From Dictyobacter formicarum (lineage in GTDB: Bacteria > Chloroflexota > Ktedonobacteria > Ktedonobacterales > Ktedonobacteraceae), in the NCBI RefSeq assembly GCF_016587435.1, contig NZ_BNJJ01000007.1, positions 310,001 to 374,000 on the forward strand: a stretch of 64,000 nucleotides of DNA, in the 5' to 3' direction. How positions within the stretch are numbered: position 1 is the stretch's first letter; every line of letters begins with the position of its first letter. Of the stretch, positions 28,150 to 37,235 are shown piece after piece. The notes under the pieces are model-generated. The model was given only the letters and a program-made list of their open reading frames with translations, had not been told where the DNA came from and did not search any database. The position numbers and the translations under genes are program-made.

Positions 28150-28377
28150 ATGATGAACAAGAAAAATATGCCATTAACACCAGAAGCCATCGCCACTGAG
28201 CAACAGAGTATGATTGAATTGAACGAGCAGGATCTTGAGAATGTCAGCGGGGGATGGGGAGGCTTCGATGAAGGCTTCGGTTTTGGCCAAAGCCAATCGT
28301 TTGAAAAGACCGTTATTATCAAGCGCCGTGTGTCTGCGTCTCGCTACGGTTATGGCGACTTTGATGGCGGTTGGTAG
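28150..28377 (+). CDS. Double-glycine leader peptide 2, paralogue of peptide 1
   Basis: 75 residues, differing from peptide 1 at only four positions (V22I, D37G, A57V, S69G by alignment). The same leader and GG site are present. It was produced by the 292-bp tandem duplication. Keeping both copies nearly unchanged suggests either a dosage benefit, a two-peptide system at an early stage, or simply recent age. Confidence 0.85.
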   Translation: MMNKKNMPLTPEAIATEQQSMIELNEQDLENVSGGWGGFDEGFGFGQSQSFEKTVIIKRRVSASRYGYGDFDGGW

Positions 28378-28483
28378 TTGTCTGATACACGAAGTCCGTC
28401 TTTGCCACAAACATAGACACTTTTCAGCTCCAGGTGAGCAAGTTCAATACATGTGAAACAGTTCAGATGAAAGGAACACAACG

Positions 28484-28741
28484 ATGACTCTCAGCAAAAT
28501 TCTCTCTTCACTAGGTGTACGCAGCGAGCAGCCCCTTAACCCTGTAGCGCCAACCCAAACTGCGATCGAGCTCAACGAAACGGATCTGGGTTCAATCATT
28601 GGTGGTTACCGCAAACGCCACGGCCATCACCATGGCAAACGCCATCACCATCGCCGCCACCATGGCCATCACCATCATGACTATGACGACTGTGACGACT
28701 GCGACTATGGCGACGATGACGACTGCGATGACTGCTACTAA
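28484..28741 (+). CDS. Double-glycine peptide with His-rich block and Asp/Cys-rich tail
   Basis: 85 residues. The leader (1-41) ends IELNETDLGSIIGG. The predicted 44-residue core has a basic block with 13 His plus Arg/Lys (HGHHHGKRHHHRRHHGHHHH), then an acidic block with 12 Asp and four Cys arranged as two CDDC motifs, ending in Tyr. Both halves are classic metal ligands (imidazole clusters; CxxC). An exported metal-binding peptide for Zn, Ni or Cu, or a peptide that depends on metal for activity, is the natural reading, but this is inference. AAAGGAA precedes the ATG. It is followed by a terminator, then the export genes. I know of no named family with this core. Confidence 0.85.
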   Translation: MTLSKILSSLGVRSEQPLNPVAPTQTAIELNETDLGSIIGGYRKRHGHHHGKRHHHRRHHGHHHHDYDDCDDCDYGDDDDCDDCY

Positions 28742-28834
28742 AGGCTAAATGCAGATCGGAAACGACTTCAACGAAGCGACAATACTGATAGTGTTACCAT
28801 CCAATAATGCGTTCCATGTAACTTCGTAACGATC

Positions 28835-28885
28835 AGGTGTATGGAGATTTCTTTGACAGGGAAGTCTCCATACACCTTTCATTAT
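28835..28885 (+). terminator. Terminator after the peptide genes
   Basis: AGGTGTATGGAGA (28835-28847) pairs perfectly with TCTCCATACACCT (28865-28877), followed by a T-rich stretch. It separates abundant peptide transcripts from the export genes downstream. Confidence 0.8.
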
Positions 28886-29014
28886 TTATACGCATAAAAA
28901 ATTTCTACAGCAGGTGCCGGAGAACGCAAACCAGGTATCTGAATAGTTGCTGATAATCACAATAAAAATTCAGGCCTATATATACCTTCTATATATAAAG
29001 AAAGGAATGTTGCG

Positions 29015-29554
29015 ATGTCGCCTCAACGTCGCCCTATCTTCCGACAAAGGGCCCTACAGCACTACATCCAAAAGAGAGAGAAAGATATCCTACCGCGTTT
29101 TGCGTCGCCACTTTTATTGCTCTGGCTCTGGCTCTTTTTACTCCAGCTCACCCTGATCGGCCTGCTAATCTTCACTGTTCCATTACCAGCCTATACAACC
29201 ATTCCTGGTATTATCCTACCGGCCACGGCGAACAGCCAGCGCCAGGCAACGATTGCGCTCTTTCTACCGCAACAGGTCAAGCAAACGCTGCGGGTGGGCG
29301 AGACGCTACAGGTCAAACTCAACGCCAAAGAGGCCCCTCTGCCCGCCAGAATAACCACGATCGCGCCCGCGAACAGTCAACCAGCGGATCTGAAAAAGCA
29401 GTTTGCGTTAACGGATGATGCCATTGCTGCACTGGGCACGCCGGTCAGAGTCATCCAGGCCACCATAACGACGTCCCCGGCAACGCCCGCGCAGGAGAAC
29501 AGTGCGATCACAGCCCGTATACAGGTTGCCCCCCAACCGCTCCTCTCGTTTTAG
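29015..29554 (+). CDS. Short HlyD-like membrane-fusion protein
   Basis: 179 residues from the ATG at 29015 (AAAGGA upstream). A basic N-terminus (RPIFRQRALQHYIQKREKDI) and a single membrane helix (LLLLWLWLFLLQLTLIGLLI) are typical of HlyD/LcnD-type adaptors. The remaining 120 residues look like one beta-barrel domain (VGETLQVKLNAKEAPLPARI). The coiled-coil and lipoyl parts of standard adaptors are missing, so it is a minimal or degenerate adaptor. It lies 27 bases upstream of the exporter gene, probably in one operon. Confidence 0.7.
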   Translation: MSPQRRPIFRQRALQHYIQKREKDILPRFASPLLLLWLWLFLLQLTLIGLLIFTVPLPAYTTIPGIILPATANSQRQATIALFLPQQVKQTLRVGETLQVKLNAKEAPLPARITTIAPANSQPADLKKQFALTDDAIAALGTPVRVIQATITTSPATPAQENSAITARIQVAPQPLLSF

Positions 29555-29581
29555 CACACTCTGTCTGGAGGTAACTATATA

Positions 29582-32029
29582 ATGAACAACACACAGGAGA
29601 AAACAGCCATGGCATCAGTTTCTATGCCGCTAGAGGAGCGTCGAAGGTTAGCCCAACTGGCCGAGCTTGGCCGTATCAGTCGCCATTCGTCGGCCCTGGT
29701 GAAAGATACAGTGGAGCAGCGTGAACAGACCATTGCGAGAAACAGTCGCGAGCTAGCGGCCCAGCCTATGCCGCCTGTACAGCCACCCACCAGTGCGCGG
29801 CAGCCTGCGCCTATCGTGGGATTGCTGCAGGCGCTCTGGCTGGCAATCTTTGAGATGTACCATACATTGTTTCGGCGTCGGGTCCCGGTGCTGCTACAGA
29901 TGAGCGTCGTCGAGTGCGGAGCAGCCTGCCTGGCCATGATCCTGTGCTATCATGGTCGTAAAACCACCATTTCGGAGATCAGCAATCAGGCTGGCGTTGG
30001 TCGCGATGGCCTCTCGGCGCTGGAAATCGTGAAAACCGCGCGCAAATATGGTTTGCGCGTCAGGCCCATCTCGCTCCAGGACAACGATTTTCGCGCGGTC
30101 TCCCTACCAGCCATTATTCACTGGCAATTCAACCACTTCGTGATCGTCGAACGCTGGGGTCCGCGAAAAGTCGATATCGTCGATCCAGCCTCGGGGCGTA
30201 AGCGCATCCCCATCGAAGAATTTGAGGATAATTTTACTGGCGTGGTAATTATGCTGGAACCGGGCACACAATTTGTGCGCCACACCACCGCCTCACGGAT
30301 CAGCCTATACAACTACGCTAAACTATATGTGAAGCGCGCCCCCATTATCCTGCTACAAATCTGTGCCGCAACCATCCTCTTGCAGAGCTTTGGCCTGGCA
30401 TTGCCGGTGGCCACCAGCTTTGTTATCGACTCAGTAATCCCACACGAACAGAGCAACCTGCTGCCCCTGTTAGGCGCAGCAGCCGTCATCGTACTGGCCG
30501 CCGAGTTCGTCACATCGCTCCTGCGCAATATCCTGCTGACCTACCTGCAAGCTCGTATCGATCTCACGATGCTGCCCAATTTCTTTGAGCACATGCTATC
30601 GCTTCCCCATAGCTTCTTCCAAAAGCGTACCAGCGGCGATATCCTGGCCCGCATCAATAGCAACGCCACGATCCGCGATATTATCAGCAATCAATTGATC
30701 TCGACTTTTCTGGATAGCTGCACCATCATCATCTCACTGGTCATATTATTCTGGTACTCATCCACATTTGGATTCTGCGTACTGGCAATCGGGCTGCTCC
30801 AGGTAATGCTGTTGCTCTGTACCAAACATAAGGTACGCGCACTCTCCCGGCAGGATCTGGAGAACGCGGGCAAATTGCAAGGTTATGTGGGCGAGATGCT
30901 CACCGGCATCGGCACCTTAAAGGCCGCGGGGGCGGAACATCGCGCCTTCGAGCAGTGGTCGAATCTCTTCGTCAATCAGCTCAACATCTCTATCCGCCGC
31001 AACTACTTCACCTCGACCGTCTCGACCTGCCTGGTTAGTTTACAGGCCCTGGCCCCGCTGGCGCTGCTCTGGCTGGGTGCCCAGCTGGTAATGAGCCACC
31101 ATTTGCAGGTTGGCGCGATGGTCGGACTAAGCACGCTGGGTGCCTACGTGCTGTCGCCACTCTCGTCGCTGGTGCGCAGCGCCCAGCAGGTCCAGCTGGT
31201 CCATTCGCACCTCGAACGTATCGCCGACGTACTCGATGCCCAGCCAGAACAAAACATCCAGACGGTACAGCAGCCGCCACGCTTAAGCGGCCGCGTTAGC
31301 CTCGATCATGTAAACTTTCAATACGACTCGAACTCGCCACACATACTCAAAGACATTTCACTGCACATCCAACCCCGCCAGAAAATCGCCATCGTGGGTC
31401 GCACCGGCTCTGGAAAGAGTACCCTGGGCAAGCTCTTGCTGGGACTCCTCATCCCGAGCCAGGGAGAAATCAACTACGATGGTATCCCGCTGCGCTTCCT
31501 GAATTATCAGGCCGTGCGAGCACAGTTTGGCGTGGTAATGCAGGATGCCAGCGTGTTCAGCGGGACGATCCGCCAGAATATTGCCTTTAACGCTCCCGAT
31601 ATCAGTATTGAAGCGGTGATCCAGGCTGCCCGGCTAGCTGACCTGCACGAAGATATCATGAAGATGCCCATGGGCTATGAGACGTTTGTATCCGAGGGGG
31701 GCAGCGCCTTATCGGGTGGACAACGCCAGCGCCTGGCGATCGCCCGGGCCCTGGCCAGTCAGCCATCAATCCTGCTGCTTGATGAGGCCACCAGCGCGCT
31801 CGACGTGGTCACCGAGCAGCATGTCGAGCAAAACCTGCGCGCCCTGCCCTGCACCCAGATCATCATTGCCCACCGCCTGAGCACCATTCGCAACGCCGAC
31901 TGCATCCTGGTCCTCGACGACGGCGTCCTGATCGAGCAGGGCACCCACCAGCAACTCTTACAGAGAAACAGCTACTACGCACACCTGATCCAAAACCAGC
32001 TTGCCAGCGGCGAGGTCAAAGCCAGCTAA
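29582..32029 (+). CDS. Peptidase-containing ABC exporter (C39 protease, double-glycine cleaving)
   Basis: 815 residues. After an N-terminal extension of about 95 residues, a C39 peptidase domain shows Q106 and C112 in QMSVVECGAACLAM and the catalytic His in IIHWQFNHFVIVERW. Six-helix ABC membrane domain follows, then an ATPase with Walker A GRTGSGKSTLG, signature LSGGQRQRL and Walker B ILLLDEATSALD. It removes double-glycine leaders and exports the cores. Substrates are probably the three peptides upstream, and perhaps the NHLP peptides near 2 kb, whose locus lacks an exporter. GGAGG lies eleven bases before the ATG. The N-terminal extension is unusual. Confidence 0.96.
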   Translation: MNNTQEKTAMASVSMPLEERRRLAQLAELGRISRHSSALVKDTVEQREQTIARNSRELAAQPMPPVQPPTSARQPAPIVGLLQALWLAIFEMYHTLFRRRVPVLLQMSVVECGAACLAMILCYHGRKTTISEISNQAGVGRDGLSALEIVKTARKYGLRVRPISLQDNDFRAVSLPAIIHWQFNHFVIVERWGPRKVDIVDPASGRKRIPIEEFEDNFTGVVIMLEPGTQFVRHTTASRISLYNYAKLYVKRAPIILLQICAATILLQSFGLALPVATSFVIDSVIPHEQSNLLPLLGAAAVIVLAAEFVTSLLRNILLTYLQARIDLTMLPNFFEHMLSLPHSFFQKRTSGDILARINSNATIRDIISNQLISTFLDSCTIIISLVILFWYSSTFGFCVLAIGLLQVMLLLCTKHKVRALSRQDLENAGKLQGYVGEMLTGIGTLKAAGAEHRAFEQWSNLFVNQLNISIRRNYFTSTVSTCLVSLQALAPLALLWLGAQLVMSHHLQVGAMVGLSTLGAYVLSPLSSLVRSAQQVQLVHSHLERIADVLDAQPEQNIQTVQQPPRLSGRVSLDHVNFQYDSNSPHILKDISLHIQPRQKIAIVGRTGSGKSTLGKLLLGLLIPSQGEINYDGIPLRFLNYQAVRAQFGVVMQDASVFSGTIRQNIAFNAPDISIEAVIQAARLADLHEDIMKMPMGYETFVSEGGSALSGGQRQRLAIARALASQPSILLLDEATSALDVVTEQHVEQNLRALPCTQIIIAHRLSTIRNADCILVLDDGVLIEQGTHQQLLQRNSYYAHLIQNQLASGEVKAS

Positions 32030-32089
32030 CGGCAATTATACGTTATAGACACATTATCGCGCATAAATACAAAAATTGCACACAAGGAA

Positions 32090-32185
32090 CAAGAAACAAG
32101 AAATCGTAGGTTCGGGCGCAAGGCCTGGACCTACGGGCAGGGCGGCAAGCGGCCGGTGAAGGCCGCACCTACGAATTCTTGTTTC
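32090..32185. repeat. Family-1 inverted pair after the exporter gene
   Basis: Two outer arms (19 bp, one mismatch: from GAAACAAGAA at about 32094 and its complement ending near 32190) enclose GTAGGT-TCGGGC-GCAAG-GCC (32106 on) and GCGGCC-GGTGAA-GGCCGC with ACCTAC. The second unit has a different loop. The remainder of 32030-32406 has no gene. Confidence 0.7.
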
Positions 32186-32406
32186 TTCTCGCTTAAATAA
32201 AATGTATTGGCCCTTGTGGGCCATTTTTTTCACGCATGATAACATTGCTAATCATACGTGATTTTCGAGATCAAAAACAACAACGTGCATATAATAAGAA
32301 AGCCCTACCTATGAGGTAAAAACTTGACGTTCTTGCGCCATTTCTTTACAATTGAGCCAGCAAATTAGAGCATGCGAGCTGACAAGCGCGAAAAAAAGGA
32401 GCAAGG

Positions 32407-34494
32407 ATGGCCGATCGCATCGGGCAGCGACTAGGGAACTATACGATAGTACAACTCCTGGGCCAGGGCGGCTTTGCCGAGGTTTATCTCGGAGAGCATC
32501 TCTACCTGAAGTCACAGGCTGCCATTAAGATCCTACAGGCACGACTTTCTGGTTCGGATGATACAGATAGTTTCTTAAAAGAAGCACAGACGATTGCACG
32601 TTTATCGCACCCCAATATTGTGCGTGTGCTGGATTTCGGTATTGATGGTGAGACCCCCTACCTGGTCATGGATTATGCTCCCAATGGGACGCTGCGCCAG
32701 CGGCATGCGCGGGGTGTTGCGCTGCCTCTCACGACCATCATTCCTTACGTTACCCAGGTAGCGGATGCACTGCAATACGCCCATGATGAGCATATTATTC
32801 ACCGGGACGTCAAGCCAGAAAATATGCTGCTAGGAAGGCGCAATGAGGTCCTGCTGAGCGATTTCGGCATCGCACTGGTGGCTCAGAGTTCGCGCTACCA
32901 GGGAACACAGGATGTCATCGGCACGGTCGCGTATATGTCGCCCGAGCAGATTCAGGGCAAGCCCCGACCGGCCAGCGACCAGTATTCGCTGGCCGTTGTT
33001 GCCTATGAATGGCTCACCGGTGATCGCCCATTCCGTGGCTCGTTCACTGAAATGTGTACCCAGCATATGTTCGCGGCACCACCACCCCTCAGAGAAAAGT
33101 TGGGGCAGGTCTCCCCTGAAGTTGAACGCGTGGTGATGCAGGCCCTGGATAAGGATCCCAAAAAACGCTTTGAGAATATCAAAGCCTTTGCCAGCGCGCT
33201 GTCGCAGGCAGGACAATCCTATCAGACAGAGTTGATGTCAGGCTCCGGAACGTCAAGTCCGTACAGCACGGTCGCGATGCAGTCGGATACAAATGTACCA
33301 CCACAGACGCCGAACATTAGTGGAGTTTCGCCAGCACCCTTTACGGCCATGGCATCGCAGCCCTTCAATCCATCGAGCGGCAGCCAGCCCAACCTTACCC
33401 ATGGCGCACAACAAATGGGCACGCAGCAGAACAACCGACCAGCACCGACCGGACAAGAGAGCACCAGCAACCAATCGGGGAATCAGGGGCAAGCGCCCAC
33501 GATGCATTCATCTCTGACAGAGGCCCAGACCAACAGGCAGGCGCAACATAATCCCAATAGCGCCTATCCACAGCAGCAACAGCAGCCTGGTCAGCAGAAA
33601 ATGGTTCTGCCAGCAACCAATACGCCTCAGGGTGGGCCGAATAATGGACCGCGCCCGCCATTTCAGAGCAATCCACAGCAATACCAGCAGCAGCGGCCAC
33701 CGCAGCAGCCGTATCCACCAATGCAGCGTCCGCAGCAGCAGCAACCATATCATCCTGGCTATAACAATGGACAGCAGCAGGGATATCAACAGCACAACGG
33801 CCCGCAGCCATACCGACCGGAACCACCCGCACAGCAGCAACAACACCGTCCCCAGTCATCCTATAGCGGCGCCTCCCATCATGATTATGATGAGCCCGAC
33901 GAGCGTTCACATGCAGACATGCCCAGGGAGTCGTTGGAAGATTGGCTGGGGCCGCTGAATGCCTGGAAATGGCCGCTACTGGCCACCGTCGTCGGCATTA
34001 TCCTGTTCTGTTTCCTGCATAGCTTCAAGCCAATAATCTACGGCAGAAGCATCCCGATCCTGCTCGTCTTGCCGCTGTTCTTTGGAGCCGCCTTTGGTCC
34101 TATTGTGGGGATACTGGTAGGCGCCGGCGGAGCCATGATTGCCGACTTCATGTATCGGGGCAACGACACGCTGACGGCCACCTTATTTCACAACGCCAAC
34201 TTTGGACCACAATATCACGCCTGGTGGTTCCCGGTGGCCTTCTACGGCATAACCGGCCTGCTAACCGGGCTCACCATGCTGCGCCGCAGGAAGTTCCCCA
34301 GCATAGGCTCATCGATACGGGCCAGCCTGCTGGCAGTCATTGGCCTGGCCGCTGTCATCAGCTTCATCCTATACAATGCCAAAGAATGGCGCCTCTTCCC
34401 AGAGATCGGCCTGATCGTCCTGATCAACATCGCCATCAGCCTGATCATCCTGGTAGTCTACAGCATCATGGGTCGCCTGATCGACCCCGCCTGA
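32407..34494 (+). CDS. Ser/Thr protein kinase with Pro/Gln-rich linker and multispan membrane domain
   Basis: 695 residues; AAGGAG lies five bases before the ATG. The kinase domain (about 1-270) is complete: GQGGFAEVY, Lys in AAIKILQ, catalytic HRDVKPENMLL, DFGIAL and APE-like SPEQ. Residues about 270-500 are a Pro/Gln/Asn-rich disordered linker. The C-terminus has about five membrane helices; FFGAAFGPIVGILVGAGGAM resembles substrate-binding membrane subunits of ECF-type vitamin transporters, so it may sense a small ligand (weak inference). A standard kinase sensor would have an extracellular domain instead. Autophosphorylation-based signalling is expected. Confidence 0.92.
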   Translation: MADRIGQRLGNYTIVQLLGQGGFAEVYLGEHLYLKSQAAIKILQARLSGSDDTDSFLKEAQTIARLSHPNIVRVLDFGIDGETPYLVMDYAPNGTLRQRHARGVALPLTTIIPYVTQVADALQYAHDEHIIHRDVKPENMLLGRRNEVLLSDFGIALVAQSSRYQGTQDVIGTVAYMSPEQIQGKPRPASDQYSLAVVAYEWLTGDRPFRGSFTEMCTQHMFAAPPPLREKLGQVSPEVERVVMQALDKDPKKRFENIKAFASALSQAGQSYQTELMSGSGTSSPYSTVAMQSDTNVPPQTPNISGVSPAPFTAMASQPFNPSSGSQPNLTHGAQQMGTQQNNRPAPTGQESTSNQSGNQGQAPTMHSSLTEAQTNRQAQHNPNSAYPQQQQQPGQQKMVLPATNTPQGGPNNGPRPPFQSNPQQYQQQRPPQQPYPPMQRPQQQQPYHPGYNNGQQQGYQQHNGPQPYRPEPPAQQQQHRPQSSYSGASHHDYDEPDERSHADMPRESLEDWLGPLNAWKWPLLATVVGIILFCFLHSFKPIIYGRSIPILLVLPLFFGAAFGPIVGILVGAGGAMIADFMYRGNDTLTATLFHNANFGPQYHAWWFPVAFYGITGLLTGLTMLRRRKFPSIGSSIRASLLAVIGLAAVISFILYNAKEWRLFPEIGLIVLINIAISLIILVVYSIMGRLIDPA

Positions 34495-34498
34495 TATG

Positions 34499-34675
34499 TG
34501 CGCCCGTCGCGGGCGCTTGATGCTGTAACAATAAACGCGACAACCATCGTAGGTGCGGCCCTCTGTGGCCGCTTGTTGCCCCGTTTGAGCGACCTCGTTG
34601 TGAGCATGCCGGGGGCATGCTCATCCTCGCCGCTCAGCAGAAGCGACCGCAAGGGTCGCACCTTACGCATATCGC
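34499..34675. repeat. Cluster of family-1 hairpins and a GAGCATGCC hairpin
   Basis: Contains GCGCCC-GTC-GGGCGC-like sequence right after the kinase stop, GTAGGT-GCGGCC-CTCTGT-GGCCGC (from 34549), GAGCATGCC-GGG-GGCATGCTC (about 34602-34622) and GCGACC-GCAAG-GGTCGC (34643-34659). The rest of the gap to 34784 shows no gene. Confidence 0.75.
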
Positions 34676-34784
34676 CGACCAGATCAAAAACCTCAAAGCA
34701 CGGTTCCCTTACGTAAGTTTGGAAGTTCAAGGGAACTGGCTCACATTTGGTGATCCAGAGGGTGCAGAATCTCAACATTTCCAT

Positions 34785-35237
34785 CTAGGATGTGACGGTA
34801 ATCGTCGCTTTCATGTAGGAATGAATACTACAGTGATAAGCATAGGTCCCTGCTGTATTGAAGGTCATCATGAAGGTCTGGTTCTGCGTCAAATTAGATG
34901 AGGCAGTGAAGGCATTTTTGTCACTGGTCACGGTGTGCGGCGCGTCTGAAGTATTGGTCCAGACCACCTGTGCCCCCTTAGGAATGGTGATCGAGGCAGG
35001 GTCGAACGAATATTTGTCATCCTTCTCGACGATCTTCACCTGCACAACTTTCGCCGGCGTCTTAGAAGCTGCCATCGTGGACGTCGGGGTGGCCGTTGGC
35101 TGTGTACTACTGCCCCCACTGCCACTACTACTACTCCCACTTCTGTCACAGGCAGTCATCAGAAGCACTGTTGCGACAACAAGGATTCCAATGAGCGCAC
35201 GAAAGGAACAGAGGTGTCGTTGAAAAAAAAGCACCAT
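34785..35237 (-). CDS. Cupredoxin/plastocyanin-like lipoprotein
   Basis: 150 residues from the ATG at 35237 (GAGGAG upstream); the frame stays open further. Lipoprotein signal with lipobox LLMTAC, then a Ser/Gly/Thr linker and a single cupredoxin domain. Type 1 copper ligands are visible: His in APHTVTS, Cys and His in YHCSIH, and Met in SYM. It should be a lipid-anchored electron carrier on the outer face of the membrane. No oxidase is adjacent, so its partner is unknown. Confidence 0.9.
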   Translation of the reverse strand: MVLFFQRHLCSFRALIGILVVATVLLMTACDRSGSSSSGSGGSSTQPTATPTSTMAASKTPAKVVQVKIVEKDDKYSFDPASITIPKGAQVVWTNTSDAPHTVTSDKNAFTASSNLTQNQTFMMTFNTAGTYAYHCSIHSYMKATITVTS

Positions 35238-35369
35238 GGTTCTCCTCTTTTCATTTCTTGTTTCCATCATCTTCTTCTTTTGATCGAAGAAAGGCAACTA
35301 AAGATAACTACGGGCAATGGTTACAGGAGCCTGTGGCACTCAGAAACCACGCGGTGCCCAAAGGCGCAC

Positions 35370-37235
35370 CTACAACCATGCCCATCCCAACGCGTATTGA
35401 TAGGTGCCGCTATCCTGTGGAACCGCCGTGAGCGTTCCGCCCGCTTTTGGCTCTCCATAGACAATCTCAGGGGTGGTTCCTGTTGCTGATGGCCAGTTAG
35501 AAACGGCAAACATGCTACCATCAGCAGAAGTAGTAACAGACCCGTTGCCAATGTGGTTCGGATATGCTTTCCAGTCGGCCTGCGCGCTGGCAAGCTGTGT
35601 CGCGCCACTGCCGTCGGCTTTCACCAGCCACAATTCAAGAGTGCTCGCCGAAGGATTACTGGCCACTACCAGCAGATTTGCTTTGTCTACCTGACTGAAG
35701 TTACCTAAAAGCAGTTGCGACTGGTGAAAGATCGTTTGCGGCGCTTTCCAGTCGGCCGAAAGACGTTCGATCGCCGTCATCCCGGCCAGGCCGCTACTAC
35801 ATGTGGTTGCTCCTGCCGAACAGGCTGGCGCCAGCAGATAGACGTTTGATCCATCAGCAAGACCCAGTACATACGGCTGTGTGCTGACCAGCGGCAACGC
35901 GCTGAGTGCCTGGTGCGCGCCATTGTTGACATCAAGCAGGTAGGTATGGAAGGGGTTTGAACCAAACACATCCGACAGGTATAGTTGTGTTGGTGAAGCC
36001 CAGAACGCAGGACGTGGATTGTATCCAGGAGGGGTATTCTGTTGAGGGATATCTACCGCGTCCAGATACTGCCCGGTTGTTGTGTTGATCAGGTGGATCG
36101 TGTCGGCTGAACTGGGAGCTTGAATAGGATCATCAAAGGCGATCCATTTTTTATCGGGCGACCAGGTCAGTTTTGCCGTCACACCACAATAGAGTGTCTG
36201 CAGCCCCTGTCCATCGACGCGCACCATGCGCAATTCAACCATTGCGCCCCCGGCAGACTTCGTAGCATCGTACAACTCAAACAATACCCATTGTCCATCA
36301 GCTGAAAGGATGCTATCCCTGATCGCATACGTGCCAGGAGCATTGAAGATCTCGTGGCTCTCATGCGAAACAGTATCATAACGCATGATGCGATTCGAGC
36401 TAGCCGCGTTATTAACATCCTGAGCAATATAAACGATCTGCGGATGTGGACCCTGTGCCAGGGGAGCCGTAACCATAGCCCGCGCTGTGTTGGGGGCGGG
36501 ACAATCTGTCTGGGTCGCCGGCACTGGTTGCGTGACGCTCATAGCAGTTGCTGACGGCGTTGGAGTAGCAGGCGAAGTCGGCGACGGAGTCGGGGTCGCG
36601 ACAGGAACAGCATGGTGCGGTGGCTGTGGATTATTATTATTCTTGCTACCCACCAATAGTGTCTTCAAGCTAAAGAAGCTACCAGCAATAATAGCCACCA
36701 CAAGTACCGCTACCAGTGTGGCCCATAGAGATGTGTGTGTTTTCCGTTGCCCATAATTTTGTTGCATTACAGGTATCCTTTTTTGGGAATAAGTACTATT
36801 ATCATTTACATTTTTTAAGCCATAATCTTTTTTGCTATTGCGTTGATCTCGCACACCTTTCCTCTGTGCGATTTCTGTATCCATAACGTCTAGAACATCA
36901 AAAAGCGGACGGATAGGTGCGACATTTTCGTTATGCTGGCTATTTTCTGCTGGCAGCAATTGAAACGCGGTAGATTGCAAAGCTGACGGCTGGTCGAGTC
37001 GTGCCAGTACAGCATCGGCCAGAGAAGTTGAAGATGTTGCTTCTGGCGCTCCATCCTTCACAGTCGCCATCAAACGACAAATATGTTCAATCTCAGCAAT
37101 ATCCTGCTGGCAAAACAGGCACTCCCGTACATGCAGTTCAACACGGAATCTCATGTGCTCGCTGATCTCTGCGGAAACGTAATCTCCCAGAAGAGCATTG
37201 GCCTCATCGTGGGTTAAAGCCTGCATTTCACTCAT
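35370..37235 (-). CDS. Membrane anti-sigma factor with zinc-finger head and beta-propeller sensor
   Basis: About 621 residues from the ATG at 37235. The N-terminal anti-sigma zinc finger has HVRECLFCQQD (HxxxCxxC); a membrane helix (LWATLVAVLVVAIIAGSFF) follows near residue 190, then a Thr/Pro spacer and a TolB/PD40-like propeller (repeats such as YIAQDVNN, LTWSPDKKWIAFDD, FWASPTQLYLSD). The head should hold the sigma factor encoded just upstream; the genes overlap by one base (TAATG), so they are translationally coupled. The propeller likely senses an extracellular signal. Confidence 0.9.
   Translation of the reverse strand: MSEMQALTHDEANALLGDYVSAEISEHMRFRVELHVRECLFCQQDIAEIEHICRLMATVKDGAPEATSSTSLADAVLARLDQPSALQSTAFQLLPAENSQHNENVAPIRPLFDVLDVMDTEIAQRKGVRDQRNSKKDYGLKNVNDNSTYSQKRIPVMQQNYGQRKTHTSLWATLVAVLVVAIIAGSFFSLKTLLVGSKNNNNPQPPHHAVPVATPTPSPTSPATPTPSATAMSVTQPVPATQTDCPAPNTARAMVTAPLAQGPHPQIVYIAQDVNNAASSNRIMRYDTVSHESHEIFNAPGTYAIRDSILSADGQWVLFELYDATKSAGGAMVELRMVRVDGQGLQTLYCGVTAKLTWSPDKKWIAFDDPIQAPSSADTIHLINTTTGQYLDAVDIPQQNTPPGYNPRPAFWASPTQLYLSDVFGSNPFHTYLLDVNNGAHQALSALPLVSTQPYVLGLADGSNVYLLAPACSAGATTCSSGLAGMTAIERLSADWKAPQTIFHQSQLLLGNFSQVDKANLLVVASNPSASTLELWLVKADGSGATQLASAQADWKAYPNHIGNGSVTTSADGSMFAVSNWPSATGTTPEIVYGEPKAGGTLTAVPQDSGTYQYALGWAWL

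Larger units (their letters stand above)
27805..28388 (+). repeat. 292-bp tandem duplication holding peptide genes 1 and 2
   Basis: The unit 27805-28096 is repeated at 28097-28388, with about ten substitutions and no indel. Each unit carries the ribosome-binding region and one complete peptide gene, so the duplication is recent and kept both genes intact. Confidence 0.92.
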
